NCBI RefSeq assembly: GCF_025766255.1
Contig: NW_026516673.1
Coordinates: forward strand, 310,001 to 374,000
Origin: Zychaea mexicana
Lineage: Eukaryota; Mucoromycota; Mucoromycetes; Mucorales; Lichtheimiaceae
Length of the DNA stretch: 64,000 nt
Direction of reading: 5' to 3'
Shown here: positions 1-11,770 of the stretch, piece by piece
Position numbering within the stretch: position 1 is the first letter of the stretch
Layout of the letters: each line of letters begins with the position of its first letter
Translations under genes and position numbers: made by a program
The notes under the pieces: model-generated
Database searches by the model: none
The model's input: the letters and a program-made list of their open reading frames with translations, nothing else
Told to the model about the DNA's origin: nothing

Positions 1-432
1 ATTGTGAATAAAGAAGTAGAAAACCAGCAGCTACAGCGCTGACGCTTCATTTGACTGATTTTTTTTTTAATTTCTTTAAACTATGATAATAGCGAAAAAA
101 CCAAGGAAGGCTACAGCACCAGCAAGTTGAGCCAGATCTTATTGAACGGCAACAACATATGCGCGGTAAGGAAGATGTTCTTTACTTGCTCGCGTACACA
201 TATATATGATGCTAGGATACGTACATGACCGTTTCTACCTTTTTCTTTTCTTTCTACTAGTTGATTCCAGGTGGAGAAGGACCGATTAAGAATTAACAGA
301 GACAAATTGACAAGAGGATCGAAGCTCAACAATACTACAACAACAATTATAATAATAAAGCAACACCATCATGCCACCACCGCCACTATTGCAATAATAT
401 ACGGCTGTCGTTTATTCTCTCTCAACCATCTG
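1..432. other. Intergenic, 3' flank of the TOE1-like gene
   Basis: No coding exon could be supported. The stretch is AT-rich, with a T run near 60-69 and CAA/CAC-rich triplets around 335-385. It lies downstream of the minus-strand nuclease gene ending at 433 and may carry its 3' untranslated region. Confidence 0.5.
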
Positions 433-1792
433 TTATCGAGGGACAGGTTTATTTTGTAAATTCTGGCTTACTACTTTCCATTGCAATGTTGGCTTTGCAT
501 AAGTGCTTTTGGTGATGCGCAAAGGAACGTCAAGCTTCATAACGTTGAGTTTGTTCATTATGTCACCAACATCCTCGTTCTCCAGGAGCTTGTTTACCAT
601 GTGGCAGAAAATGTAGCCTGTCATGAATGCATCAAAGTGAGACGAGTGCTCTTTTTTCGGTAGTGAACTCGGTTGTGGTAGTGGTGCTTGTTCTTGTGAT
701 TTTTCTTCTACTGCTGCTGGTACTGATTCTGCTGGTGCAAGTTCTGGTTGTGGTTGTTGTCCCTTTGTATCTGCGGCGTTTACCTTCTGATCACGGTCCA
801 GTATCCGGTTTAAATCATGAGAACGTTCGCATGCTTGGCCCGCAGGACACCATCCTCGCGCCTAAAACACCAACCCCACGTTCAACCGATTCTTAGTTAT
901 AAACTGATATAGAGCCAAAGTAGAAACATATAAAACTTACAGCATATTGGTCACAAATTCCATCATTTTCCTTGTTACTACTGCCGTTATCTTTGCGTTG
1001 CCTTTTTTTAGGTCTAGAATCCGCCACTTGATCTGTTTTTTCTGGTAACAATGCATCCTGGACATGGACCTCGTAGCCAGAGCGCTCGTATTTATGATAC
1101 AGATAAGAGAGAAATGATGTCTGCTCGTATAGAACATGGTTTGCTATATACTTTGTATCATAGATCCCAGCCGGGAAAGCTTCGACCATATCCGCTACGA
1201 ACCCGGAGAGTTTGGCCGGTATACTTGTGATGAAGCTTTGATAGATGTACATCAAGTCGAGTAGACCGTTGTGCACGATCAAAGGAATACCCTTTGTGCG
1301 TAATATGCAGAAGATATCAAACCATAGCTCCCGTAGCCGTCGCTCCTGTTTCTCTTGTTCTTGCTGCTGTTGCTGCTGTCGTTGTTTTTGCTTTGTACTG
1401 CCACCTTTCTTTTTGTCTGGCGCAAAGGAATAAGGACCGGGACGAAAAGGAATGCCAATCGAATAATGACGATTGAAATCAAATCCGTTTTCTGCAAGGA
1501 ACTTTAGGTTGCTTGCGTTGGCTTGGTACGGGTTTTGATTGTTGAGCAAGAATTCAAAGTTATCAAACGCGCGATCCGCCGTGATCGTTGTCAGACCGAC
1601 GGATAAGATTGAGTGCGATCGCACAATCTGTGCCATGCCATCGTAACGCTGCTCCAGGTTGGTGATCAAGCCGCGTAAATGGCCTGTAAACTCACAGTCA
1701 ATGGCTATATATTGAGCTTGGCTCACTTTGTCGAGAATGACATTGTATAGTCCAGAAAGATTTTCGTTCGAGACTTCAGTGTACGCAACCAT
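433..1792 (-). CDS. TOE1/CAF1-family 3'-exoribonuclease with CCCH zinc finger
   Basis: Predicted 426-residue nuclear 3'-to-5' exoribonuclease of the TOE1 branch of the CAF1/PARN (DEDD) family, which trims 3' tails of small nuclear RNAs and polyadenylated RNAs. Two exons, 941..1792 and 433..861, are joined by a phase-0 GT-AG intron at 862..940. Visible DEDD signatures are IDCEFTG (D32, E34), HNGLLD, YDTKYI and, in exon 2, FDAFMTG. A Q/E-rich insert lies in the middle of the nuclease domain. Splicing creates a perfect C-X8-C-X5-C-X3-H finger (CDQYAARGW, CPAGQ, CERSH), and the intron falls inside the finger. The ATG at 1792 is chosen because the family N-terminus starts there (MVAYTEVSNEN). An in-frame ATG at 1885 would add 31 unlike residues. 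The gene lies 101 bases downstream of the GT2 gene on the same strand. Family assignment is firm; the RNA substrate is inferred. Confidence 0.88.
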
Positions 1793-1893
1793 GATATTTG
1801 GTCCATGTAGCGGAGGAGAAGAGGGATTTTGGAGAGAGAGGATATTAGAGAAAGAGCTAATGGTTTTGATGATAAAATTCGCCAATACTTTTT

Positions 1894-3132
1894 TTATTCG
1901 TTCTGTTCAATCGCAACAGCTTCTTTTCGGGTTCCCCATCCAGTAACATTCAGAGTGAATAAGGCATACAATTTCATAAAGGCAAAGTAGAAGTTAAATA
2001 CTAGAAAGCCGGGCAAAGCAAAAACATGTTGTGGATATCGGATAAGATGCGGCGACAGCTTGATGAGACGTGTCAATATCAACCAAACCAGATAGGAGGC
2101 GACAATGTTCCATTGTGGTAAATGGTACTGCAAGAAGCATAGCACAACGACGGATACAGGTCCACTGAGTAGTGTAAGTGGGTTGAAAAACTTGTCAATC
2201 ATGGTGTATGACACAAACGGGTGTGTAGTCCACAAGTAACGTTCTGTGAACAAGGACCGAAAATCCGAGCGCCAAGTATTACGCGTCCATCTTAGTACTT
2301 GCATTAAAAAGCGCCAATTATCCTTGAACGTCGACAAAAGCTGGGCCTCTTTGCATACTTGCATGTACGTACGCCATCCATGGGATATCATCCATCGGGT
2401 CAAAAACTTGTCATCGCCTGAATTGAGCTTGTACTTGCCACGCCAATAATCGTTAGTAAAGCTGTGAATAAAGCCCGGGTCCTTAAGAATGACGGTGCGG
2501 TATGCAGCTGTTCGCCCAGAAATACAGCATACGCCACCGTCAATATGCGTTGACGCGGCGACTTCGATGTTTCGAATTGTCAATCGAAAGCCTGCCAAAA
2601 TCTCCCATATGGTCTGACGCTTGCCGATGGGTTTGACAATTTGTGAAGTGCCTACACCACCGATCGACTCGTCTTCGAAACATGCCAAAATGTATTGCAA
2701 CATGGTTGGTTTCCAGATCACATCGTCGTCTGCGAAAACAAGGATATCGGTATTAGTATGTCGGATGCCTTCGACCATTTGATCGCGTTTGCTGGCCTTG
2801 GGTACAGAGTAGATTTTGATCTTGTCTGGAGCAATCGTGTTGACCAGTTCTTGAATAGGTTGTCGCATGGTTTCTTCAGTCACGATCAGGATTTCTTTCG
2901 GCTTACATGCGAGCCAAGAGTGCGCTGCTTCTCGAAATTCCTCGCCAGCATCAATTGTAGGCACTACAATGGTTACATCTTTTTCGGGATTGTAGATAGG
3001 TTTTTCGAGCGGTCGAATGGGTCGGTATAGGCCCCAGGCCACCAATTTGATAAAGAAGATCAGGTATCGGTAGAATCCAATAACGCCTAGCGGCACAAAG
3101 ATGGGGAAAAAGTCGGCCGTTAGGTACAGCAT
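1894..3132 (-). CDS. GT2 polysaccharide synthase, Cps1/hyaluronan-synthase-like
   Basis: Intronless 412-residue membrane glycosyltransferase of family GT2 (hyaluronan/chitin/cellulose synthase superfamily), closest by pattern to the fungal Cps1-type polysaccharide synthases. A hydrophobic N-terminus (about residues 8-34) precedes the catalytic domain. Visible signatures are VPTIDAGEEF (57-66), the metal-binding FADDDVIW (D135-D137), GDDKFLTRW (239-247, containing the acceptor-side acidic pair) and QVLRW (278-282, the Q-x-x-R-W motif). Several membrane segments follow, about 300-400. Members polymerise sugars from UDP-sugar donors at the membrane, but the polymer made here (hyaluronan, chitin-like or other glucan) cannot be told from sequence. 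The ATG at 3132 is the first in frame and gives the expected N-terminal membrane segment. The stop is 101 bases from the start of the TOE1-like gene. Confidence 0.85.
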   Translation of the reverse strand: MLYLTADFFPIFVPLGVIGFYRYLIFFIKLVAWGLYRPIRPLEKPIYNPEKDVTIVVPTIDAGEEFREAAHSWLACKPKEILIVTEETMRQPIQELVNTIAPDKIKIYSVPKASKRDQMVEGIRHTNTDILVFADDDVIWKPTMLQYILACFEDESIGGVGTSQIVKPIGKRQTIWEILAGFRLTIRNIEVAASTHIDGGVCCISGRTAAYRTVILKDPGFIHSFTNDYWRGKYKLNSGDDKFLTRWMISHGWRTYMQVCKEAQLLSTFKDNWRFLMQVLRWTRNTWRSDFRSLFTERYLWTTHPFVSYTMIDKFFNPLTLLSGPVSVVVLCFLQYHLPQWNIVASYLVWLILTRLIKLSPHLIRYPQHVFALPGFLVFNFYFAFMKLYALFTLNVTGWGTRKEAVAIEQNE

Positions 3133-3644
3133 GATGGTAGTGGCGATGCGATGATGGCTGATATGTGTTTTTTAAACAAAAGAAGAGAGATAGTAGTCAT
3201 TGCTGCTAACGCTATATATATGACCACTTCAGTTTTGTTCCAGGTACATTCGCTCAGTCTCATTTTGTCTCGGAGTAATAGCCTCTGAACGGCCTGAAGT
3301 ACTGTCGATCATCGTTGTAAAAAGCACTACTTGTTCGCCTTCGACAATGATAACATAATGGGGTGAACATGTACGAATATTACTAGGGACTCGCATTTTT
3401 AGACATTGCAGGGAGGATGGGTGTAACATAAGAGAAAGGGGAGGGGTGTTTCACCGATGCCGCTCGATTTCATCCATGTGTGGGTCTCGCTACTGCGTAG
3501 GGCCAATAAAATTTATCGATGATTTAGCAGGGATACAATTTATTAGCCTGTATCCTATAGACAGCGCAGCATACAGAAAACATATGCTTGCATCATGTGT
3601 GCATATATAAAACAACTAAAATACTTTTACATGGATTTCCAATA
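3133..3644. other. Intergenic between GT2 start and LCL3 end
   Basis: Probable promoter of the minus-strand GT2 gene, with a TATA-like run (GCTATATATATGACC) near 3210-3224, about 80 bases upstream of its ATG. A 66-codon minus-strand open frame at 3229-3429 has no family resemblance and is not called. Confidence 0.45.
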
Positions 3645-4708
3645 CTATGACCGATATTTCGCTTTATGTTGCCCCGGTGAGACATAGTCTTTTAACCCCC
3701 AAATTCCCTTTCTAAGCAATCTACAATAAACCATTATCAGACTTTCTCTTTGCGTAAACATTATACAGGGAGGAAAGATAGAACCTTACTTTGCCCTGGA
3801 CTCTGTCTGCTTTAGTACTTCAAACTGACCCGCATACTGTGCGCCTTTGGCTGTGTATATACTAGCCATTCCTGCCTTGCACATTTCCACAGAAACATTC
3901 TTTAGTCGATAAAAAGGTGGATTCCGGACATATGCCATTGCTACCTATTGAGTATAGATATATGTGTAAATAGAAAAAAGAAAAAAAGTAATTTTCACAC
4001 TGTTCTAACAGATCCATCCATTCTCATCCTTCTCTGGTAAGAGTGCATCCAACATCAGTCTGCCGCGTTGGTTTCTTACCACACGTTGATACTGGTCTCG
4101 ACTTAATAGTTGGACCTTAACATTACGGTTTAATACCATGGATGTCAAAAACTCTTTTGATTCGGAGGATAGTGGTTGCGCAGGCATGCCAAAATGTGAT
4201 CCCTTTGTATAACAAATTATCATTAGTATAAGCAGCAGTAGAACAAAGCATATTAATTTCTAATTCGCTCTGTCAGCTAACCTCAGGTGCATCAACACCA
4301 GCCAGTCGAATTGGAATTGTTTGGTTTGTCAGTTCTAGTAGTATATATATATGATAAGTAAAGGGACGAGTAGATGCATTTGGTTTATGCAAAAGATACG
4401 GCATTGTCCGTTTTCTCCATGCTACCTTTTCGTGTAGTAGGAATTCTTCTTGCCCAACCCCAACCCAGACCGGGCGTATGATATAATCGAAAATTGTCGC
4501 TGTCACCCACGGATACGACGCGGCCTCGTATATATTGTTGCGAAGTAAACGCCTCAGGTGGAATGTGCCCGGACGTTGGGAATCGTTTACCAATCACACG
4601 TGTATAAATGATGTACGTAATGGGTAGTCCTACACCGAGAACGATTGCTGCGGGTCGCCAGATCGTTTGGACGACTTTGTCCCCCCACGTTGGTTCATGC
4701 TCGGGCAT
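3645..4708 (-). CDS. LCL3: LCL3-type membrane-anchored thermonuclease-family nuclease
   Basis: Five-exon gene (4426..4708, 4282..4334, 4080..4202, 3790..3944, 3645..3720) encoding 229 residues of the staphylococcal-nuclease (TNase) fold, matching the fungal LCL3 putative endonucleases. These are known as mitochondrial or membrane-anchored proteins. A single N-terminal membrane segment (AIVLGVGLPITYIIYT) precedes the nuclease domain. Spliced motifs are RGRVVSVGDSDNFR, IPIRLAGVDAPE (catalytic Arg and Glu region), SHFGMPAQPLS, RDQYQRVV (second Arg) and AGMASIYTAKGAQYAG. The C-terminus reads LLRKGIWGLKDYVSPG, the usual end of the family. All four introns are GT-AG and reading frame is kept throughout (690 coding bases). 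Biological substrate is unknown. Confidence 0.85.
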
Positions 4709-5221
4709 GTGTATAAAGAAAAAAGTAGCAAAAGAGCAAGTCGGGGCCGGGTCTCACTCCGAAAGCAACAACAAAATACGTTCTTTGTTCTCTTCATCTT
4801 TCTCACTGTCAGTAAATCCGTCAAAGAATAGATTTATTTAGAATCGAAAAGCATGAAATGGACAAGTTGAGAAGAAAAGGCGTTATTTTCCTTGGCTATG
4901 GTCTCCTTTCCTCCGCAAGAGTATAAAATTTACACAGTGTATATAATGTGATGCTTGATAACTGGGTCGACCGGAAGATACATGTTGAAGCATTATTGCC
5001 ACTCGTTATAATCCGACCTGTCTAAGATTAAGTACAGACATAGCAACTACGAACAAAATTAACTAACTAGGCATATTCTTCGCAAGCTGCGCTTTGCCAA
5101 GTAGAAAAAGCTCAACCTCTTAGGCACACATTTAAGCAATTTCAAAAAAGTGCATTTTTATTTTGTTACAACATGTACAGTAGATAGCAGTGTATCAAGA
5201 GTTATTGTCACTATGATTCAT
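4709..5221. other. Intergenic between LCL3 start and GH31 end
   Basis: Nothing coding could be supported. The LCL3 promoter probably lies just above 4708. The left part is A/T-rich with short A runs. Confidence 0.4.
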
Positions 5222-7700
5222 TTAGGCTTTAATGGGCAGATCCGCGCCATCACGCAAGAAGAGAGGGAGGTGCTCAAGTGGAGCATCAACGGTAATCGTT
5301 TGACCGCCTTCAACAACCTCGCCAGTCCAAGCATTCGTCCACTTGGCGCCAGCTGGCAAATAGACCTCACGAGAGCGAGCCTTGTATTCCAACACCGGGG
5401 CGACCAAAATCGAAGGACCGAACAAGAACTCGTCTTCGACAGACCAGGCCTTGGAATCGCTCTCAAAATCGTAGAACAAGGGGCGCATGGGTGGTGTACC
5501 GGCTTTGGCAGCCTTGTCCATTTGCTCCATTACATAAGGGCGAAGACGGTCGCGAATGTGCAAGAAGTTAGCCAAGATGTTGTATGCTTCATCGCCGTAG
5601 CTCCAGACTTCGTTTTCAGCGCCCATCTGTGGCTCAGGCATAGGATCGCGGAAGCCATGGAGACGGAACAAGGGGCAGAATGCGCCGTATTGGAACCAAC
5701 GGACAATCAACTCCTTGAACTCTGCATCATAGATATTGCCCTCGACGAAACCGCCAATGTCTGTGGTCCACCAAGGAATACCGCTCAAGCCCATGTTCAA
5801 ACCTGCGCGCACTTGGTCAGCAAGTGTCGCGAAGGTCGAAGAAATGTCGCCTGACCAGATGGCCTGACCCCATCGCTGGGAGCCTGCCCAGCCGGAGCGA
5901 GAAAGTGAAATGATGTCGCCATCCTCGTGACCCACTTGCTTCATGCCCTTGTAGAATCCCATACCGTGAAGCATAGGACTGATGTTGTAGACCGAGGCGC
6001 CGTCACCAATGTGGAAGCGAAGCATCTCAGGTTGTACAGGTTCGATTTCCGGCTCATCCGCATCTACACAGTGTAGTTTCACACGCACACGAATCCCCAA
6101 GGTCATTTATCCTGTGAATAAACGCAGATGGCATTTTCTTTCTTCCACCAAATTTGGCGACAAGATGTGAACTTACCGAGCCACCAAATCTTGATACCAA
6201 GGTCGTGGTAATTCTTCTGGACCTTCGACCAGATAAAGTCACGGCCTTCAGGGTTGGTGGCATCATAATGGGTAATGTACTTGGCTTCAACAAGAGTTGG
6301 GTTGTCATAGAAGCGATGGTGCACATTGGGTCCTCTTGCGTTACGGAGCAACAGGCCGCGGCGTTCCATCTCCTCAAAATTCTCGGAGTCCGGTTGGAGT
6401 GTGGGCCAGATAGAAACCATGATTTCTATGTTCAGCTTCTTCAACTCATCTACCATAGCCTTGGGATCAGGGAAATGGACAGGATCGAATTTCCAGTCGC
6501 CATGGTGTGTCCAATGGAAATAGTCAATGACAATAATGTCTAGTGGTAAGCCACGCTTCTTGTATTCACGAGCGACTCTCAAGACTTCATCCTGCGACTT
6601 GTAACGCAAACGGCATTGCCAGAAACCAGAAGCATAATAAGGAAGGGGAGGTGAGTGACCAGTGGCATCCACATAGTTCGACATGATGTCGGCAACCGAG
6701 TCACCAGCTGTAATCCAGTACTATAGAAGAGCCTCATGACGATGAGTAAAGGCCACCCGATATATATCCCCGTACATGTACTCTTTACCTTCTTCCCCAT
6801 CCTCGACTTCTTTTTCAACTTACATCCATTTGTGGTGACACATCAGCAACCCAACGCGTCATGCCCATACCAAGCTCAACACGACCAACAGCAGGGTTGT
6901 TCCACAAGAAACCGTAGCCACGGCTCGACACCAAGAAGGGAATGGTAACATGGGCGTTGCGCTGGCAGAGGTCAATTACACAGCCTTTTTGGTTCAGTTT
7001 ACCATGGTGGTGCTATTGTAGTTCCGCGGGTTTTTCCAATGACCAAAATGATAAGCCTGTTAGTTATCCCGCGTCTATTGAATTGAGATACATTTCCAGT
7101 CACGCTTATAATCTCAATGCATTACTTACCTGGCCAAGGCCATAGAACTTCTCATCATCGTATGCTTGAAAGTTGGCTTCAATTTTGTAGGCATCGCCAG
7201 TCAATGGACGGATAACGCGGCCGTTGATCCAAATATGGGGATGCGCTTCACGCACCAGCTCGCGGTCGTTTTTGAGATCCCAAAAGATGATATTGCCTTC
7301 CTTCTTGGTCACACGGGCTTCAATGTTACCATTGCGAATGGTGCCGCCAACTTCAGTGATCTTGATCGCATCCTGAGAGGCCTTGAATCCGATTTCTTCC
7401 AGACTTAACAATGCGCCAGGCAAATCGTCACGGATATGGCTAGCCTGAGTGATACGGACACGCAAGCTATAGAAAGAAAAGTGGAGCAAAATCAAATAAA
7501 AGCCAATTAGTATTTATTGACTAACAACAAAAAAGTTAGTGGAAAAAGCTGCTATTGCATTATAACAATTGCTATTACCTGTTCTTTCCCCAGGGCTCGA
7601 TTTGAATCTGCTCATGATAGAGACGGTATGTTAAGGTGTTTCCCTGTTGAGCCACGATACCTTCGTTGTTGTTAAAGTATTCAAGCTGCAATTTGCCCAT
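5222..7700 (-). CDS. GH31 alpha-xylosidase (alpha-glucosidase superfamily), intracellular
   Basis: Five exons (7579..7700, 7130..7466, 6824..7012, 6177..6720, 5222..6063) encode 677 residues of glycoside hydrolase family 31. GH31 enzymes use a retaining mechanism. The alpha-xylosidase branch releases alpha-1,6-xylose from xyloglucan oligosaccharides. The nucleophile is D398 in KIWWLDADEPE, a codon split by the intron at 6064-6176. The acid/base is D470 in GQAIWSGDISSTF. Other anchors are EKFYGLGQ, YYASGFWQCR and WWTTDIGGF. There is no signal peptide (starts MGKLQLEYFNNNEG), so a cytosolic enzyme is inferred. The DADEPE type nucleophile loop and overall length fit alpha-xylosidase or a related activity better than secreted maltase; alpha-glucosidase remains possible. 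It lies next to a sugar transporter and two GH3 genes. Confidence 0.87.
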
Positions 7701-8795
7701 TATGAAAGTGTATACTCCTGTAAGCGAGCTTGTAGTCGATAAAGATAGAAGATGGAAAAAAACGCGGGAAAATCCATCAGCGCTTAAAGTATTTAAAAGT
7801 TAAGAAAAACGGTATTACGTCGTGAGAGTATGGTGCGAACAGGGAAGCTGACATTGGTTTTCTTTCTGACTGTCTAGCCCGCTTACCCGTTTCTAACAGG
7901 TTGAGCTTATGTAAACCAAGTTGATGTCGAGGGTCGTCTGCTTTGTGGAGCTGAAGGTTACACAGATTACACTGACGGATAGTAGCGGCATGATGATCGG
8001 AAAAATATCCGTTTGGAGTGGATATTCGCCGACAAAAGCAATTTATTTCCATCAACCCAAGAGTTACAGAACGAAGGGAAAGTTTGCGTATGTACCCCCA
8101 CCCTTGATATTTTATTGCAAATAGGTTCTCAATGGGTACTGTGTGAAAGACGTACGGGAACCAAACCAATGGAAGACACGTTGGTACCATCTTGAAAAAA
8201 AAATGGAAGGTACTCGCCGTTCAGCGCGGGCCCTTATCCAATAAGAGAAAAAGAACCGTCATTAAATATTCCCATACTTTTGATGACCTAATGAATGTAA
8301 CAGATGGATTCGATGGGAATATTTGGTATACAGCTTATGTGAGCAAAAGGTTTATACCGGCTCCTCGGTAGACTTCATCACACCACCAACCATTTACGGC
8401 CGCTATACGTTCTTCCAATCGATGTTACACCCAGTCCTTCTTACTCGAAATCACCTTTCAACATCTTCCCCGACCATTCCGTCAGAACCTTGCCCCTCCC
8501 ATCACGAGGAGCCATTGCTACGGTATCAGATCTTTAAAAGGACATGATGGTGTAAATAAAAAATAATTTGTTTATTACATAACATTTGATGTCAAAGTCC
8601 AAAAATAAGGAGAAAAAAAGATGACACCAGTGGAAAAAATCCTGTTAAAAAAGTTAAAGTATTACAAAGTATTAAGTGGGGTGTAATTCTGTGGGTAAGA
8701 CGAAGAGAAAAAAGAGGACATGCTACTTAATGTACGAGGATTTTAGAAGGGTAGCGGGGAGTACAAAGGACTCTTATTATATGATGCTAATATTG
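7701..8795. other. Intergenic: GH31 promoter and transporter 3' flank
   Basis: About 1.1 kb between the ATG of the GH31 gene and the stop of the transporter, both on the minus strand. Small open frames on both strands show no family resemblance. The GH31 promoter is expected here, but no specific site could be assigned. Confidence 0.45.
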
Positions 8796-11063
8796 TTATT
8801 TGTCACCGGACGAAGTGGATCCTGCGGCAGCAGTTTCCACTTTGGCGCTTTCTTCCATTGGAAGGTCGTTTGTAATCTTTTTATCAGCATCACCAAGCGC
8901 CTCACTGAGCTCTTCGAGACTACGGCCCTTGGTCTCGGGATAGAAGAAGAAAGTGTACGCAGCAACAAGGTAGTTTGTGGACATGAACACAAAGAAGAAC
9001 TCGGGTCCAACACTCGGATTGCTTAAAGCGATCGGTGACACTTGCGAAATCCATGTATTGAAAAGCCAGTTGCTGAAATAGAACGATGGTAACTCTGTGA
9101 GAGAATGCACTACCTTCGATTATTCTGTTATTATACTTTACCTGGCAGTGGCAGCACTAGCACCCATCGTACGAATCTTCAAGGGGAAGATTTCTGACTG
9201 GTAAATCCAAGCGATCGGACTAGAATGTTTGTGTCAGCGAATGAGTACAATAAGCCTAAATAAATTTGACTTGGATTTTTCGGTTATGCTTACCCCCATG
9301 ACAGTGAGAACACGACGGAGAATATATAGAAGAAACACTGGTTTGGGTGATGTAGTATATAGTGTGAGTCAGCGTGTTACATGATTTAAGTATTTTTGAT
9401 TTCCATGTTGCTATACTTACAATAATAGCATAATGTGCAGAGCGGTTAGTGGTTTCATAGCCGATGAGATCATTTGCAATTTGCTCATCAGTAGGACCAG
9501 GAAAACGTTTGTAAAGAGCGCCAATAAGCATCAACAAGGTACCCATGCCAATGCTACCTAACCACATGAGGCGAACACGACCAACACGGTCGACAATGAA
9601 AGTAATCGTAACGAAGTTTGCAACGGGGCCAACCACACTGTAAATGGCATTGACCAGCAGCGACGTATCAGTGTCAAAACCAAGAGCGGTGTAGATCGTA
9701 GGTCCGTAACTGATTGTTAATGTTTTAGAAAGTCAATATCAGTCTTTTTCTCCGTTCCTACAATGAACCGTTAATCGTAGCAACAAAGGACTTACTAGTT
9801 GGCAATGTTGATACCAGTGAATTGAGCTCCAATTTGACCGCCGCATGCCAAAAGAACTCGCTTGAAGTACTGGGGCTTGATAAGATCCCTTGGATCTCTC
9901 GAAACAACTTTCAACTCCCTTTCAACTTCCTCGATGATATCGCTGTATACTTTTTCTTGCTCTTCAGGATCCGCATACAGGCGAGCTACGACTTTACGAG
10001 CTTCTTCTTTACGACCAACAGAAATGAGCCATCTGGGAGAGTAAGGCAGGAAGAAAGTACCAAAGAACAAAATCACAGCAGGAGCAATCTGGATACCGAC
10101 AGGAATTTGCCATTGAGCGTCCGAATCAATGCGATTAGCACCGTACACAACCCTGTAGCAAACGATTAGTCATTGTTTCGTCGTCTTCCTTGCTTATGCC
10201 ATTGTTGAAAGTCACGAGAATTACCAGGTTGAAACCAGAACACCAAAACCAATAAACTGCTGTGCCAAACCGACAGCAAAACCACGAATATGCGCCGGCG
10301 CGATCTCAGCTTGATACAACGGAACAATCATAGAAAGCAAACCGATACCAATACCAATAATCAGTCTATATCAATCAACAAATCATATCAGTTATCCGTA
10401 CAACTTCTAAAGCACTCCTCAATAGCACTTTAAATATTGATTAGAGACTTCCACAATATAGGTCGAAACATACCTTCCAGCAATAAACATTCCAACGTTG
10501 ACGGAGGCGGTTTGGATGACACCACCAACAGTAGCAAAGACGCATCCGACCTGAATTGTTCGCTTACGACCCCATTTTGTTGCCAAGCTAGCAGCGACAC
10601 AGGCACCAAAGAAACAGCCCACGTTAAACAGTGCTAGCAATTATATAACAGCATATGTTAAGTCTATAACTCCACAAGGAGGTAATGGTGATGCAGGAGA
10701 AGTAGCTAATATGGAAACAGACTTACCCACAATGGCACCCTGAACAGCGGAGTTTGGGTTATTGTGTGCCGCAAGGAAATGCTCTTGAATAAGAATGCTA
10801 ATATCAAGATGGAATGATTTAATACTGTGTCCGGGCCTGCTCCTAGCACTTTTGCCAGCCAATATAATGAAGAGATTGCTTCTTACCCGCCAATAATGCC
10901 TGAATCGTAGCCGAACAGGAAACTGCCAAGCGCTGCATTTATTTTAAATATCTTAGTACATCATATAGTTACAGCATATAGCATTGTGATGACTATTTTA
11001 GGTGGCTAGTATGGTTATAGTACCGGCAAAGGAAGCGCACGTGATGTTATATACGAGACCCAT
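8796..11063 (-). CDS. MFS sugar porter (hexose/oligosaccharide transporter)
   Basis: Ten exons (11024..11063, 10887..10932, 10727..10797, 10474..10633, 10225..10365, 9796..10152, 9421..9709, 9294..9337, 9142..9219, 8796..9072) give 500 residues in frame. This is a 12-helix plasma-membrane sugar/proton symporter of the sugar-porter family. Diagnostic pieces in order: TM1 GSFLFGYDSGIIGG, loop RKRTIQVG, IAGRLIIGIGIGLLS, PLYQAEIAPAHIRG, YSPRWLISVGRKEEAR, GAQFTGINIANYYGPTIY, IYQSEIFPLKIRTMGAS and the C-terminal FYPETKGRSLEELSEAL. Substrate cannot be read from sequence, but its position between a GH31 and two GH3 genes suggests glucose, xylose or a beta-linked oligosaccharide. It is divergent from the first GH3 gene across about 0.7 kb. 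Exon 1 is very short (40 bases), so the start is slightly less certain than the rest. Confidence 0.88.
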
Positions 11064-11770
11064 CCGATTAGAGCTTAAAAGACAAGATGGAGTTGTCGAC
11101 TCTTCAGAGAAACGAATGAAAAAAAAGGGAGTGAGAGAAAAACAGGCTCTTCTTTATAAACGAACAAAAGCAGACATGGCTTATGTGATCCTCTTTCTGC
11201 TATCCGGGCGCAAAAGGTGGTGCACCGCGGGGAAATTCTCACTTGTTTTCGATGCGTGATCTTGTCATGTCAAGGTTTACAAAGCAGCAAGTTTACTTTT
11301 TACCCAGTCTCCAATTCGACCCTTTGTGGCACCTCTGCTTTGCTTACGTTTTCCGCACTTCTTTCCAAAGTAGCTTCTCCCGCGGCTTCTCATGACAGCA
11401 GCAATTTCCCAGGCACACAGATTCCAGCAAGGAAATTGACTTACGGAGATTTTCATTCTCTATATGTCCCATCATTATGGCACGAGAGGTGTAGGAGCTG
11501 GCGCGTCACCTATCCGGACCTATCCACTCACGCCCCCTTTCTCGGAAAGGGGGTCGATTGTACTGGTAGTAAACACGAAGGAAACCTTGAGAGAACCGAA
11601 TTATATAATCGTACAAGGAACATGTAGTTTTTCCCTTGTTTCGCTGATTCCCCGGTTCCGTCTGTAGGAGGCCAGGAAAAAAAAGAATATAAGTCGACCC
11701 GAACTTTCGCATTTTTTCTTTCTTCTTCTTTACGCTCTATTTTTTTTGTACTTTATAAAAGAAGAAGACA
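11064..11770. promoter_or_regulatory. Divergent intergenic region, transporter and GH3-1
   Basis: The 707 bases separate the starts of the minus-strand sugar porter and the plus-strand GH3 gene, so both promoters must lie here. A TATA-like ATATAAG at 11687-11693 sits about 80 bases upstream of the GH3 ATG and is preceded by an A run. A pyrimidine-rich tract (TTTCTTCTTC) follows. Shared control is inferred from position only; no regulator site was identified. Confidence 0.5.

Noticed and set aside
3229..3429. 66-codon minus-strand open frame between GT2 and LCL3
   Set aside because: No domain sign, no splice partners, and it overlaps the probable GT2 promoter.
5150..5854. 234-codon plus-strand open frame
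   Set aside because: It is the antisense shadow of GH31 exon 5, whose motifs are unambiguous on the minus strand.
7777..8190. 137-codon minus-strand frame between GH31 and the transporter
   Set aside because: No recognised family, no hydrophobic or catalytic pattern, and biased only by local AT content.
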